A DNA stretch of 64,000 nucleotides from Dechloromonas sp. A34. Lineage in GTDB: Bacteria; Pseudomonadota; Gammaproteobacteria; Burkholderiales; Rhodocyclaceae. The stretch lies in assembly GCF_026261605.1 (NCBI RefSeq), contig NZ_CP102486.1, positions 4,030,001-4,094,000 on the forward strand, in the 5' to 3' direction. The notes below the pieces were generated by a model. That model searched no databases. It was not told the origin of the DNA and saw nothing but the letters and a program-made list of their open reading frames with translations. Made by a program: the position numbers and the translations under genes. Shown one piece after another: positions 21,000 through 29,275 of this stretch. The first letter of the stretch is position 1. The number at the start of each line of letters is the position of its first letter.

Positions 21000-22499
21000 A
21001 TGACAACCAGTAATACCCAGAATCAGATGGATCTGCGCCATCAGGCAAAGGAACGCGTTGCCCAACAAGGTTTGCCAATGACGACGATCGATACCGACCC
21101 GCAAAAGTTGCTCCTCGAACTGCAGGTCCATCAGATCGAACTCAGCATGCAGAACGAAGAACTGCGCCGGACGCAAGAAAACCTGGAGGCGTCGAAGGTC
21201 ATCTACTTCGAACTCTACAATCTGGCGCCGGTCGGTTACTGCACGCTGAGCGAGACCGGACGAATTTTGCAAGCCAACCAGACAGCGGCCACCTTGCTCG
21301 GCGTCGCCCCGCAGGATCTGATCGAGCATCCGATCCGCAGCTTCATCCTCAAGGAGGAGCAAGACACCTTCCATTGCCACACCCAGGAGCTATTCGCCAC
21401 CGGTGAGCTGCATAGCTGCGATCTGCGCATGGTGAAAGCAGACGGCACGACATTCTGGGTCCATCTGCGTTCGATCGGCGCCCTGGATGCAGAAGGCAAG
21501 CGCTTGTGCCGCACCGCATTCATCGACATTACCGAGCGCAAGCGCGCGGAAGAGGCCCTACGCGAGCAGAAGGAGTTCTTCCATCTGATTGCGGAAAACC
21601 TGTCGGACTTCATCGCGGTGTTGGACGTCGAGGGTCGGCGTCTCTACAACAGCCCGTCATACGAGCAGTTTTTCGGCGCACCCGAAGATCTGCGCAACAC
21701 TGACTCCTTCGCCGAGATCCACTCGGACGACCGGGAGTACGTCAGGCAGGTTTTTTACGAAACGGTCCGCACCGGCCAGGGGCAGCGGATCGAATTCCGC
21801 TTCCAGATGGCCGACGGCAGCGTCCGCGACATGGAATCGCATGGCAGCGTGATCAAGGACAAGGACGGGCGAGTGGTGCGCATCGTCGTCGTCTCGCACG
21901 ACATCACCGAACGCAAGCGGTTGCAGGAACAGGTTCGGCAAATGGCCTTCCATGATGTCCTGACCATGCTGCCCAACCGGCGCCTGTTCTGCGACCGCTT
22001 GAGTCAGGCGATCGCCGCCAGTTCGCGCAGCAACCTGTTCGGCGCCCTGATGTTTCTCGACCTGGACAATTTCAAGGTGCTCAACGACACCTACGGCCAC
22101 GACGTCGGCGATTTACTTTTGATCGAAGTGGCGGACCGGCTGAAACGGTGCGTGCGCGAGATGGACACCGTGGCCCGCCTGGGTGGCGACGAGTTTGTCG
22201 TCATGCTCAGCCAGCTCGACCTGGAAAATGCGGAATCCAGCGCCCAGGCGGGGACCATTGCCGAAAAGCTGCGGGTCGCCCTCGAGCAACCCTTTCTACT
22301 CGCCGTCACCGACGCCGCGAATGTACAAACCACAATTGAGCATCGGTGCACGTCAAGCATCGGCGTGACCTTGTTCGACCAGCATGAAGCAAGCCCGGCG
22401 AGTGCGCTGAAGCGGGCCGACTTGGCGATGTATCTGGCCAAGACGGCGGGCGGCAACCAGGTTCGGTTTTTTGACGCTGGGGATGAATGCGGCAAATGA
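21000..22499 (+). CDS. PAS-PAS-GGDEF diguanylate cyclase
   Basis: This 499-residue soluble protein has an N-terminal helical segment (about 30-65) and two PAS domains (about 65-190 and 190-315, each ending in a DITERKR linker). A C-terminal GGDEF domain follows, with active-site motif RLGGDEFV near residue 395. An RxxD inhibitory site (REMD) lies five residues before GGDEF, so product inhibition by c-di-GMP is expected. No EAL domain is present. It makes c-di-GMP from two GTP in response to an unknown PAS signal. The start at 21000 follows the small ORF closely and lacks a strong ribosome site. Confidence 0.92.
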   Translation: MTTSNTQNQMDLRHQAKERVAQQGLPMTTIDTDPQKLLLELQVHQIELSMQNEELRRTQENLEASKVIYFELYNLAPVGYCTLSETGRILQANQTAATLLGVAPQDLIEHPIRSFILKEEQDTFHCHTQELFATGELHSCDLRMVKADGTTFWVHLRSIGALDAEGKRLCRTAFIDITERKRAEEALREQKEFFHLIAENLSDFIAVLDVEGRRLYNSPSYEQFFGAPEDLRNTDSFAEIHSDDREYVRQVFYETVRTGQGQRIEFRFQMADGSVRDMESHGSVIKDKDGRVVRIVVVSHDITERKRLQEQVRQMAFHDVLTMLPNRRLFCDRLSQAIAASSRSNLFGALMFLDLDNFKVLNDTYGHDVGDLLLIEVADRLKRCVREMDTVARLGGDEFVVMLSQLDLENAESSAQAGTIAEKLRVALEQPFLLAVTDAANVQTTIEHRCTSSIGVTLFDQHEASPASALKRADLAMYLAKTAGGNQVRFFDAGDECGK

Positions 22500-22570
22500 C
22501 GGCCAGCGCAAGATCGCTCACCGTTACACAACGACTCATGGACTTTGCGGCAATCTGTGCCACCCTGAAG

Positions 22571-22599
22571 TGTCAGCCCGGAAACATCAATCGCTGACA
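22571..22599. promoter_or_regulatory. Inverted repeat between GGDEF and phasin genes
   Basis: TGTCAGC and GCTGACA face each other across 15 bases, 81 bases before the phasin start. No U-run follows, so an operator is as likely as a weak terminator. Confidence 0.3.
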
Positions 22600-22680
22600 T
22601 CTCCCCCTAGCCAATAGATCAATCGTTCGACGACGAGGGGAACGTATTGCCCATGCAGCAGTCGCAGCAAAGGAAACACC

Positions 22681-23169
22681 ATGACACAAAAGAACTCACA
22701 TAGCCTCCCCAGCGCAAACCCTGCCAACGCCGAAGCGATTCATGCCCTGGCCAATATATACATGGTGAGCGCCGAACGCTTCACCGAACTCAATCTGTCC
22801 ACTATTCGCGACGCCCTCGACGAAGGCATGTCGGTCACCAGGCAGCGCCCGGCTGCCGGCAGCAAATCGGGGTTCGAGTTTCCTCAGGCCACCTCCCTGC
22901 AGCCGATGATCGACAAGTCGATGGCTTACTCGCGCAGTGCCTACGAAATTCTTGCAGAAACCCAACAGGAAGTTCTCAAACTGCTGACCACCCAAATGGG
23001 CGTCTTCAGTGACAACTTCAAGCTCCCGACCGACTGGAATGGGTCGTTCGACATGTTCAACAATGGCGTCAAACAATTCACGACGGCGGCCAATCAGAAC
23101 TTGTCGGCCACCACGGAAGCCGCCAGAAAATCTGCTGAGGCCGTGCTGAAGGTAAGCAAGGCGGCTTAA
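22681..23169 (+). CDS. Phasin family protein
   Basis: This 162-residue amphipathic helical protein is of the phasin_2 type. The characteristic central segment reads MIDKSMAYSRSAYEILAETQ, and the tail is Ala- and Lys-rich. Phasins coat polyhydroxyalkanoate granules and control their size and number. A clear site (AAAGGAAACACC) precedes the ATG, and a strong terminator follows at 23191-23220, so it is monocistronic. It is a distinct paralogue of the phasins at 28673-29095 and 39981-40523. It shares the SYSKSVYEI-type segment with the latter. Confidence 0.88.
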   Translation: MTQKNSHSLPSANPANAEAIHALANIYMVSAERFTELNLSTIRDALDEGMSVTRQRPAAGSKSGFEFPQATSLQPMIDKSMAYSRSAYEILAETQQEVLKLLTTQMGVFSDNFKLPTDWNGSFDMFNNGVKQFTTAANQNLSATTEAARKSAEAVLKVSKAA

Positions 23170-23190
23170 GCGGCCACTTCCGCCATGTAA

Positions 23191-23220
23191 ATGGGCTCCG
23201 TCAGACGGAGCCCATTTTTT
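23191..23220 (+). terminator. Rho-independent terminator after phasin gene
   Basis: An 11-bp perfect stem (ATGGGCTCCGT / ACGGAGCCCAT) with a CAG loop is followed by five T residues, 21 bases after the phasin stop. Its A-rich left flank is short, so it works mainly for the plus strand. Confidence 0.9.
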
Positions 23221-23260
23221 GTATCTCCAACACGGCAGCAGTTCGATAACCGCCCGCCGC

Positions 23261-25375
23261 TTACCCGGCAACCCGCTCCCAGATGCTGACTTCAGACAGC
23301 GTGTGCTGGAACTTGCGCTTGGTCTCGCGAATCACGAAGGGCACCGACAGCGGTCCGCGAACCAGCCGGAAGTGCCGGCCGAGGATGGCCTTGAGGCCAT
23401 CGAGCGTGGTGAAGTTCTCGCCGGCCTGCTTGAAACCGCCAATCCATTCCTCGCGCTTGGTGTGTTCGGCCAGCCAGGTGTAGGGCGAGGCGATCAGCAG
23501 CAGGCCGCCGGAATTCAGGCGCTCATGTACCTCGCCGAGGAACTTGGCCGGGCTGTACAGGCGGTCGATCAGGTTGGCGGCCAGGATCAGGTCGTAGCCG
23601 GTGAAATGCGGCTTCAGGTTGCAGGCATCGCCCTGGTAGAACTCAACCTTGTCGGCCACCTCGGCCAGTTCGAGCTCGGCCAGGGTGCGTTCCTTGTAGG
23701 CGACCAGTTCGCCTTCCTCGACCAAGGTGTAGCGCAGGCTACCTTGCTCGGCCAGTTGCGTCCCGAGGCCGATGAAGCGGGCCGAGAAGTCGATACCGGT
23801 GACGCGCTCGAAATGCCGGGCCAGCTCGAAGCTGGCGCGGCCGGTGGCACAGCCGAGATCGAGGGCCGTGGCGGCCGGCTTGTCGCCCATCGCTGTGATG
23901 GCCAGTTGGGCCAGGGCACGCGGGAAATTGGGCACCTCGAAATAGCTGTCACCGTAGTGAAATTCGGCGTATTCGGAAAGCAGGCGATCGGTTTCGTAAT
24001 GTGAGGTCTGCACAGCGGCCGGCGCCTCGCCGACGACATAGCGGAAACCGGCATGCTGGAAGAAATGACGACGGAAGGCATAGCGCGAAGCGGGCAGCGC
24101 CTCGTTGCCGCAGGACACCCATGCCCCACCCTTGAGCAGGTTGTGGCGGTCGTCGTAGGTTGGCGTCGTGAAGTCGTCGTAGAGCGGATGCACTTCGAAG
24201 CTGGCGAAGGGATAGATCGGCGTCTCGGTCCACTGCCAGACATTGCCGATCACGTCGAACAGCGGGCCATGGGCGAATTCGCCGACCGGGCAGGACGAGG
24301 CCCAGTGATCGAGTTGCAGGTTGGCTGCCGTTTCGTCGGCCGACAGCTCGCCGACTCCGGCGAAGGCGCGCAGGGCTTGCCATTCATCTTCGCTGGGCAG
24401 GCGCACCGGCAGCCCGGTCAGACGGGTCCGCCAGTTGCAGAAGGCCTTGGCCTCGTGAAAATTGGTTTCCACCGGCCAGTCCCAGGGCATCGCGACTTCT
24501 TCGAGCATCAGGCGCAGACGCCAGCCGGCGCCGTCCGCTATCCAGAAGGTCGGGTGTTCGGCCTGGGCAAAGTTCTTCCAGGCCGCCCCCTCCTCCGACC
24601 ACAGCGCCTCGTCGGCATAGCCGCCGGACTCGACGAAGGCAAGGAATTCGCGGTTGGAAACCAGGTAGCGACTGGCCTGGAAAGCGGCGACCGCCGCCTG
24701 GTGGCTGCCAAATTCGTTGTCCCAGCCGTAGACGGCCGTTGCGCTGCGCTCACGGCCGAGATGCACGGCGCCGGTCGGAATGGCGACCAGTTCGTTGGCC
24801 GGGGCCGGGCCGCTGCGTCGGCAGGGTTCCCAGGCCGGGTGCGGCTTGACGTATTTCAACTGGTGCTGGCGGATCAGCACCGACGAGGTTTCGAGATGGA
24901 TGCGCTCGTGCTCGATGCCCATCACTATCACCCACCACGGATGTTCCCAGCCGATCGGCAGGCTCAGCGGCAGCGTGCGGATCAGGCGGTCGACGGTGGC
25001 CCGCACTTCGCGGCGATAGGCGCCGACCTGCTCGACGCTCGGCCAGTCGTAGCGCGCCTCGCTGAGATCGTCCCAGCTCATTTCGTCGACCCCGATTGCG
25101 AACATGGACTCGAAGCCGGGATTGATGCGCTGGTCGATCAGACCGGCGAGCACCAGCTTGTTGATGAAGAAGGTCGCGGTGTGGCCGAAATAGAAGATCA
25201 GCGGATGGCGCAGGGCGATCGGCTTGACGAAGTAGGCCTCGTCGCCGCTCAGCACTTCGAACAGCTGCTCGTAACGGTCGAAGGTGGCGTGGAAATAGTC
25301 GAGGATTTCGGCGCGCTTGCCTTCGGCATCATGCCCGGTGAGCTGGGGCGTTCTGGGGAAACTAGGTGTGGCCAT
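23261..25375 (-). CDS. ovoA: OvoA: 5-histidylcysteine sulfoxide synthase/methyltransferase
   Basis: This 704-residue three-domain enzyme is for ovothiol biosynthesis. An N-terminal DinB-like domain carries iron-ligand candidates (H65, then the HX3HXE motif H156/H160 in HERIHLE). A formylglycine-generating-enzyme/C-type-lectin-like sulfatase-modifying domain follows (about 215-445, GNVWQWTETP, LLKGGAWVS). The C-terminus is a SAM methyltransferase (about 470-704, ALDLGCATGRASFEL). It joins cysteine to histidine C5 with O2 and later N-methylates the thiohistidine. The start at 25375 fits family N-termini (FPRTPQLTG); an upstream extension exists but has no family character. It lies downstream of the GST gene, separated by 86 bases. 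OvoB is not in the window. Confidence 0.92.
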   Translation of the reverse strand: MATPSFPRTPQLTGHDAEGKRAEILDYFHATFDRYEQLFEVLSGDEAYFVKPIALRHPLIFYFGHTATFFINKLVLAGLIDQRINPGFESMFAIGVDEMSWDDLSEARYDWPSVEQVGAYRREVRATVDRLIRTLPLSLPIGWEHPWWVIVMGIEHERIHLETSSVLIRQHQLKYVKPHPAWEPCRRSGPAPANELVAIPTGAVHLGRERSATAVYGWDNEFGSHQAAVAAFQASRYLVSNREFLAFVESGGYADEALWSEEGAAWKNFAQAEHPTFWIADGAGWRLRLMLEEVAMPWDWPVETNFHEAKAFCNWRTRLTGLPVRLPSEDEWQALRAFAGVGELSADETAANLQLDHWASSCPVGEFAHGPLFDVIGNVWQWTETPIYPFASFEVHPLYDDFTTPTYDDRHNLLKGGAWVSCGNEALPASRYAFRRHFFQHAGFRYVVGEAPAAVQTSHYETDRLLSEYAEFHYGDSYFEVPNFPRALAQLAITAMGDKPAATALDLGCATGRASFELARHFERVTGIDFSARFIGLGTQLAEQGSLRYTLVEEGELVAYKERTLAELELAEVADKVEFYQGDACNLKPHFTGYDLILAANLIDRLYSPAKFLGEVHERLNSGGLLLIASPYTWLAEHTKREEWIGGFKQAGENFTTLDGLKAILGRHFRLVRGPLSVPFVIRETKRKFQHTLSEVSIWERVAG

Positions 25376-25461
25376 GGGGAGTCCGGCGCTGGATAGCCGT
25401 GTCATTGATCGAGTGACAGACATTCTAACCACTTGCCCGGCACCGGACACGGCCACCTCCC

Positions 25462-26133
25462 TCAACGCGGCCCGCCGTATTCGTCGGCCAGCTTGTCGTA
25501 ATGGGCATGCGCCTCATGCTCGCCAATGCCCGCCGCGTACCATTCGCGCATCGCCGGATGGGAGAGCATGGCATCGCGATAAGTGGCGGCCACCGGCGGT
25601 AGGTCGACGTTATAGACATGGAAGCGCCAGACGATGGGCGCATACATTGCATCGGCCACCGAAAAGTCACCGAACAGGTACGGTCCGCTGTCCGTGGCAA
25701 AACGGCTACGCGCCTCTTCCCAGATTTCGACCACCCGGTCGATGTCGCGCTGCACTTCTGGCGCCGCCGGCTTGCCCTTGAGCTTGAACTTGAGGTTCAT
25801 CGGCATCGCCGTGCGCAGCTGTGCAAAGCCGGCATGCATCTCGGCCGAAATGCTGCGCGCCCTGGCCCGGGCCTTCGGATCGGCCGGCCACATCGCCGGG
25901 TAGCGCTCGGCCAGGAACTCGGCAATCGCAATGCTCTCCCAGACCTGGAAACCGTCTTCATGCAGGCTGGGGACGCGGGCATTGCCGGCCAGCGGCTTGA
26001 GCGCCGGGTTGTAGTCGCGCCCGGCCACCGACACCATGTGCTCGGCAAAGGGCACGCCGAAATGCTTCATCAGCAGCCAGGGCCGCAAGGACCAGGAAGA
26101 GTAGTTCTTGTTACCGATATAGAGATCGAACAT
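25462..26133 (-). CDS. Glutathione S-transferase family protein
   Basis: This 223-residue GST has an N-terminal thioredoxin-like domain whose YSSWSLRPWL segment provides the Ser/Tyr catalytic region, with the cis-Pro in NARVPSL and the glutathione gamma-Glu contact in WESIAIAEFL. A helical C-domain follows (SVADAMYAPIVWRF). The substrate is not predictable. Its ATG overlaps the TGA of the DUF2917 gene by one base (TGATG). Its position just upstream of ovoA could link thiol chemistry, but this is only suggestive. Confidence 0.92.
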   Translation of the reverse strand: MFDLYIGNKNYSSWSLRPWLLMKHFGVPFAEHMVSVAGRDYNPALKPLAGNARVPSLHEDGFQVWESIAIAEFLAERYPAMWPADPKARARARSISAEMHAGFAQLRTAMPMNLKFKLKGKPAAPEVQRDIDRVVEIWEEARSRFATDSGPYLFGDFSVADAMYAPIVWRFHVYNVDLPPVAATYRDAMLSHPAMREWYAAGIGEHEAHAHYDKLADEYGGPR

Positions 26134-26453
26134 CAGAGAGTCCTCGCATGAAGTGAAGTTTTGGCCGGCGACTGGCCGATCAGTTCAAGATTACGAAACG
26201 GTAGGATGCCATGCCATTGGCCGAAGGGCTGCCGGCAATCCACCGGTTCGATGGCCAGCACGCCGCTGCCTTCGATCAGGATGCGGCCTTTCGGACAGCG
26301 GGCGCGCTGGCCGGCCTTGAGGTCGTGATCAACCCCTTCGACCCCGGCGGTCAGCCAAAGCTCCCCTTGTTCGCAGGCAATCGCGAATTCGCGGTCGCCA
26401 TCCAGCCGCAGGATTTCACCGGGGTAGAGCAACAAACGGGCATATGTAACCAT
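26133..26453 (-). CDS. DUF2917 domain protein
   Basis: This 106-residue beta-rich protein (RLDGDREFAIACEQGELWLT, then a cupin-like stretch ending in GVLAIEP) fits DUF2917, a small family of unknown function often found beside LysR regulators. It is divergent from the LysR gene at 26546 with about 90 bases between them, so the regulator probably controls it. I chose the ATG at 26453; an ATG at 26462 and a longer frame to 26501 are possible but no better supported. Confidence 0.75.
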   Translation of the reverse strand: MVTYARLLLYPGEILRLDGDREFAIACEQGELWLTAGVEGVDHDLKAGQRARCPKGRILIEGSGVLAIEPVDCRQPFGQWHGILPFRNLELIGQSPAKTSLHARTL

Positions 26454-26545
26454 GGCTATCATCCATAAAACATGGCCACAATATACTCCGCCGCCCAGCA
26501 AGGAAAAAGCGATTTGCTTTCCGGTTAAGCGTTAGAATTTCTAAC

Positions 26546-27493
26546 ATGGAAAACCTGCCACCCATGCCCGCCCTGCGCGCCTTCGAAGCGGTTGCCCGCC
26601 TGGGCAGCGTCGTTCAGGCAGCCGACGAGCTGCATGTCACGCACGGCGCGGTCAGCCAGCAGTTGCGTTCGCTCGAGGACTATCTCGGCCTCAGCCTGTT
26701 CACCCGCGCCGGCAAGCGCCTGAACATTACCGAAGACGGCCGCATCTACGCCCTGCGCCTACGCATGGCGCTCAAGGACATTTCCGCCGCCACTACCGAT
26801 GTGCTCTCGCTGCCCCGCGCCGACGAGCTGATCATCGCCATCCTGCCCTCCTTCGGCGCCAACTGGCTGGTTCGCCGCCTGCCGCGCTTTCTGGCGGCGC
26901 ACCCCGATCTCAAGCTGACTTTGCGGGCCAGCCTCGAAGTCATCGATTTCGCGGTCGACCGAGTCGATGCCGCGATCCGCATGGGGCCCGGCGGCTGGGA
27001 AGGCACTTCGCAGACCCAGCTATTCATTGACCAACTGGTCGCCGTCGCCGCCCCCGGCTTCAATGGCGGCAACCTGCCGCAGACGCCGGGAGAGATCCTC
27101 GCCGCGCCGCTGATCCGCTCGGTCGAAAGCTGGAGTAACTGGATCGCCGCCGCCGGCCTGCCGGAAACCCCGCTCGGCGGACCGGTCTATAGCGATTCCA
27201 ACCTGGTCATCGAAGCCCTGCGCCAGGGCCAAGGGGTCAGCCTGACCCGCCGTTCGCTGGTGCACGACGCGCTGCAGCGCGGCGAACTGGTCCTGCTCTC
27301 GAATATCACCGTGCCCTACCAGAACCCCTACTGGCTGGTCTGGCCCATGCGCAGCCACGGCACTGCCAAGCTGCTGGCCTTTAGCGACTGGTTGCAGGCC
27401 GAAGTCCGCAACTATCTCGCCGAAATGGGCTCTGCGCAACAGCCACCGGACGCCAGAATGAACCCAATCACCCCAGCCGGAGCAATCGAATGA
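26546..27493 (+). CDS. LysR-family regulator, GcvA-like
   Basis: This 315-residue regulator has an N-terminal winged HTH (residues 7-66, SVVQAADELHVTHGAVSQQL) and a LysR substrate-binding domain of GcvA type (about 92-295; DRVDAAIRMGPGGW is characteristic). It lies divergent to the DUF2917-GST-ovoA cluster, the usual arrangement for a regulator of the opposite operon. The ligand is unknown. The gene ends in a four-base overlap (ATGA) with the small frameshifted gene at 27490. Confidence 0.92.
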   Translation: MENLPPMPALRAFEAVARLGSVVQAADELHVTHGAVSQQLRSLEDYLGLSLFTRAGKRLNITEDGRIYALRLRMALKDISAATTDVLSLPRADELIIAILPSFGANWLVRRLPRFLAAHPDLKLTLRASLEVIDFAVDRVDAAIRMGPGGWEGTSQTQLFIDQLVAVAAPGFNGGNLPQTPGEILAAPLIRSVESWSNWIAAAGLPETPLGGPVYSDSNLVIEALRQGQGVSLTRRSLVHDALQRGELVLLSNITVPYQNPYWLVWPMRSHGTAKLLAFSDWLQAEVRNYLAEMGSAQQPPDARMNPITPAGAIE

Positions 27494-27848
27494 GCCATGC
27501 CAAATCGTGCGAAGTCGCACTCGCCGTCAAGACCACCCCGGAACTGCTCGCCGCACTCGACGCGCTACGTCAGGGCTGGAAAACCGATCCCGCCAGCGTG
27601 CCAAAAGGCCTCTCCTGCTCGGAGTCGAAGGAGGGTCAGTTCGTCGCGGTCGCCGCTGAATCGGCTTTCGTCACCCTGCCCGGCGCCTGCGTCATCAAAG
27701 GCATCGGCGCCATCGAACTGGCCGGCTCGGGCCGGCTTTCGAAGAAGGCGTCAACTCGAAAAGCCTGATCCTGAAGGCGACGCCAGACGGCTGGACATTC
27801 TCGGTCAAGTTCATGCAGCCGATCATCCGCAAGCGGAACATCAAGTAA
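27490..27848 (+). pseudogene. Small conserved-looking gene broken by a frameshift
   Basis: The first frame (27490-27768, 92 codons) overlaps the LysR stop (ATGA) and reads well up to about base 27725, then ends in a Lys/Arg-rich nonsense tail. From there the -1 frame continues sensibly: PAFEEGVNSKSLILKATP and onward to a TAA at 27846-27848. Joined, the two parts give a protein of about 119 residues of unrecognised family. The break is near a run of G and C bases, so a sequencing error, a recent mutation or programmed shifting could each explain it. Confidence 0.6.
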
Positions 27849-27909
27849 CCAAGGCTGAATCTTCCGGCACCCGCCTTGATCGAACTCAGCCCTTCTCGGT
27901 GCAGCTTGG

Positions 27910-28161
27910 TTATGCCGCGGCCGCCCAGCCCGGATGCTGTCGCTCGAGACTCCGAATTTCGCCATTCAGTGCCACTTGCTGGCCGGCCGTGAGCATGCGC
28001 TGACCACCGTGCCACTCGTGGCTCACGCCATTGGCCGGCACTCCAGCGCGATGCAGAGCATTGGCCACGGAGCGCAGATCCGCTTCCTCGATGCGCCGAC
28101 CGTCGCTCAACGCAGCAACAAACCCGCCCCCACATCCCATCACGTTCGCAGAAATAGTCAT
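27910..28161 (-). CDS. Hypothetical small protein
   Basis: This 83-residue ORF has a good ribosome site (GAGG before GTT-ATG). It starts with a Gly-rich stretch (MGCGGGF), then has an IEEADLRSVANALHRAGVP helix and an AAAA tail. No family is recognised. An in-frame GTG at 28167 is an alternative start. It lies in the same direction as the small gene at 28336 and the phasin at 28673, with the dispersed palindrome copy 2 between this gene and the next. Confidence 0.5.
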   Translation of the reverse strand: MTISANVMGCGGGFVAALSDGRRIEEADLRSVANALHRAGVPANGVSHEWHGGQRMLTAGQQVALNGEIRSLERQHPGWAAAA

Positions 28162-28308
28162 AACCACCTCGCTCCAATATTCGATTGGGTGCCTTATGCC
28201 ATCAAGGGATTACGCCCGCACGCGACGAGGGGGTTCGGATGGAGGCCTGCCTGTGGCGGCGTTCGCGATCCGGTTTTTCTCCGAGCTTCGGTGCAGTGCT
28301 GATTTGCC

Positions 28309-28339
28309 TTGGTACCACAAAGACAAAAGCTGGCACTAG
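28309..28339. repeat. Dispersed 31-bp palindromic element, copy 2
   Basis: It begins TTGGTACCACAAAG and ends AGCTGGCACTAG, and differs from copy 3 at four positions. As in copy 1, its right end holds the TAG stop codon of a minus-strand gene (28336-28338). Confidence 0.7.
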
Positions 28340-28575
28340 CTACCGGTACATCGTCGGACGATCCTGGCCATGTCGTCCCGGCTCTGATCAAGCATGGTGT
28401 CGGTGATCGCACCGTAACCATGCTCGTGAATCATCCGGCCCAGCAGATGATTGAAGACCGCGCGCTCGACACGCGACCAAGCCTTGGCGCGGTCGACCGG
28501 AAATACGCGATTGGCGCGCTGGATAAACTGTTCATGTGTCTCGCCGGAATAAACACCATACATCTCGGAATGCAT
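28336..28575 (-). CDS. Hypothetical small protein
   Basis: This 79-residue charged, helical ORF (GRMIHEHGYGAITDTMLDQS) has a very strong ribosome site (AAAGGAGG, seven bases before the ATG). Its stop codon lies inside the dispersed palindrome. No family is recognised. It follows the phasin gene in the same orientation, 97 bases on, with a tetraloop hairpin between. Confidence 0.6.
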   Translation of the reverse strand: MHSEMYGVYSGETHEQFIQRANRVFPVDRAKAWSRVERAVFNHLLGRMIHEHGYGAITDTMLDQSRDDMARIVRRCTGS

Positions 28576-28637
28576 GAAATCCTCCTTTGGTTACCAGTTT
28601 TATCTCTATTTTTCTCGGTTGGGGCTGGGGTGTTAAT

Positions 28638-28659
28638 GGCTGCACCTTGCGGTACAGCC
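28638..28659 (-). terminator. GCAA-tetraloop hairpin between phasin and small gene
   Basis: On the minus strand GGCTGTACC pairs with GGTGCAGCC (one G-U pair) around a GCAA loop, a stable GNRA tetraloop. It lies 13 bases after the phasin stop. There is no U-run, so it may be a processing or stability element rather than a full terminator. Confidence 0.45.
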
Positions 28660-28672
28660 ACTTGAATCAAGC

Positions 28673-29095
28673 TCAGGCGGCCATTTTCTGGACCAGCGTA
28701 GCTGACTTGCCGACGCGTTTTTCACCGGAAACAGCTTTGGCTGCACCCAACTGCTCGTTGAGCGAGGTGGAAATCAGCTTCTGCAGTTCGGCCGACTGGT
28801 CTTGCAGCAGGCGCAGGGATGCGGTCTGGTAGTCGCTAGCGGCGAGCACGACATCGCGCGTCGATTCGATCGAACTGCGCACCGCGTCCTGGAATTCCTC
28901 AGCCCATTGCTCGGGGTCCTGGCTAAAACTCCGCTCAGTACATGCCGCCTTCAACTGCTGGCTGGTGCGACCGATAAAATCTTGCGTGTGGTCCAGATTC
29001 AGGGAAACGAATTTTTCAAAACCGGTGAGCGCCTGGGTGCCCAGCTTCCGCGAAAGTTCGATGCCCTGAAATAACAAATCAAGTTGTTGCTGCAT
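28673..29095 (-). CDS. Phasin family protein
   Basis: This 140-residue, mostly helical protein has the phasin layout: an N-terminal helix (LLFQGIELSRKLGTQALTGFEKF), a central SSIESTRDVVLAASDYQTASL stretch, and an Ala/Lys-rich end. It is probably granule-associated. It differs from the other two phasins in lacking the YSKSVYE-type segment, so its assignment is a little less certain. The upstream 180 bases carry two inverted repeats. Two small ORFs follow in the same direction. Confidence 0.75.
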   Translation of the reverse strand: MQQQLDLLFQGIELSRKLGTQALTGFEKFVSLNLDHTQDFIGRTSQQLKAACTERSFSQDPEQWAEEFQDAVRSSIESTRDVVLAASDYQTASLRLLQDQSAELQKLISTSLNEQLGAAKAVSGEKRVGKSATLVQKMAA

Positions 29096-29126
29096 AGTCT
29101 CTTACTCTCTTTTGATATGGGGGATA

Positions 29127-29165
29127 CAACATCCACTCTAACCATTGGATTTAGTCAGGATGTTG
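29127..29165. promoter_or_regulatory. Inverted repeat upstream of phasin, 23-bp spacer
   Basis: CAACATCC and GGATGTTG (perfect 8-bp arms) are 23 bases apart, starting 32 bases upstream of the phasin ATG. It is a candidate operator. Confidence 0.35.
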
Positions 29166-29195
29166 GATTGAATATTCCCACCACCCATGCCTAGG

Positions 29196-29232
29196 CAATA
29201 TCGGAAGAATGCGCGACAACTGTCGGATATTG
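29196..29232. promoter_or_regulatory. Second inverted repeat, 23-bp spacer
   Basis: CAATATC and GATATTG are also 23 bases apart, with an inner CGACA-AC-TGTCG dyad at 29214-29225. It lies between the NarL-type regulator stop and the phasin. It may be a terminator stem for the former or an operator for the latter. Confidence 0.3.
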
Positions 29233-29275
29233 TCTCGACTCGTGTAGGAATTCGCGAAGCTACCCGACTCTTGAT

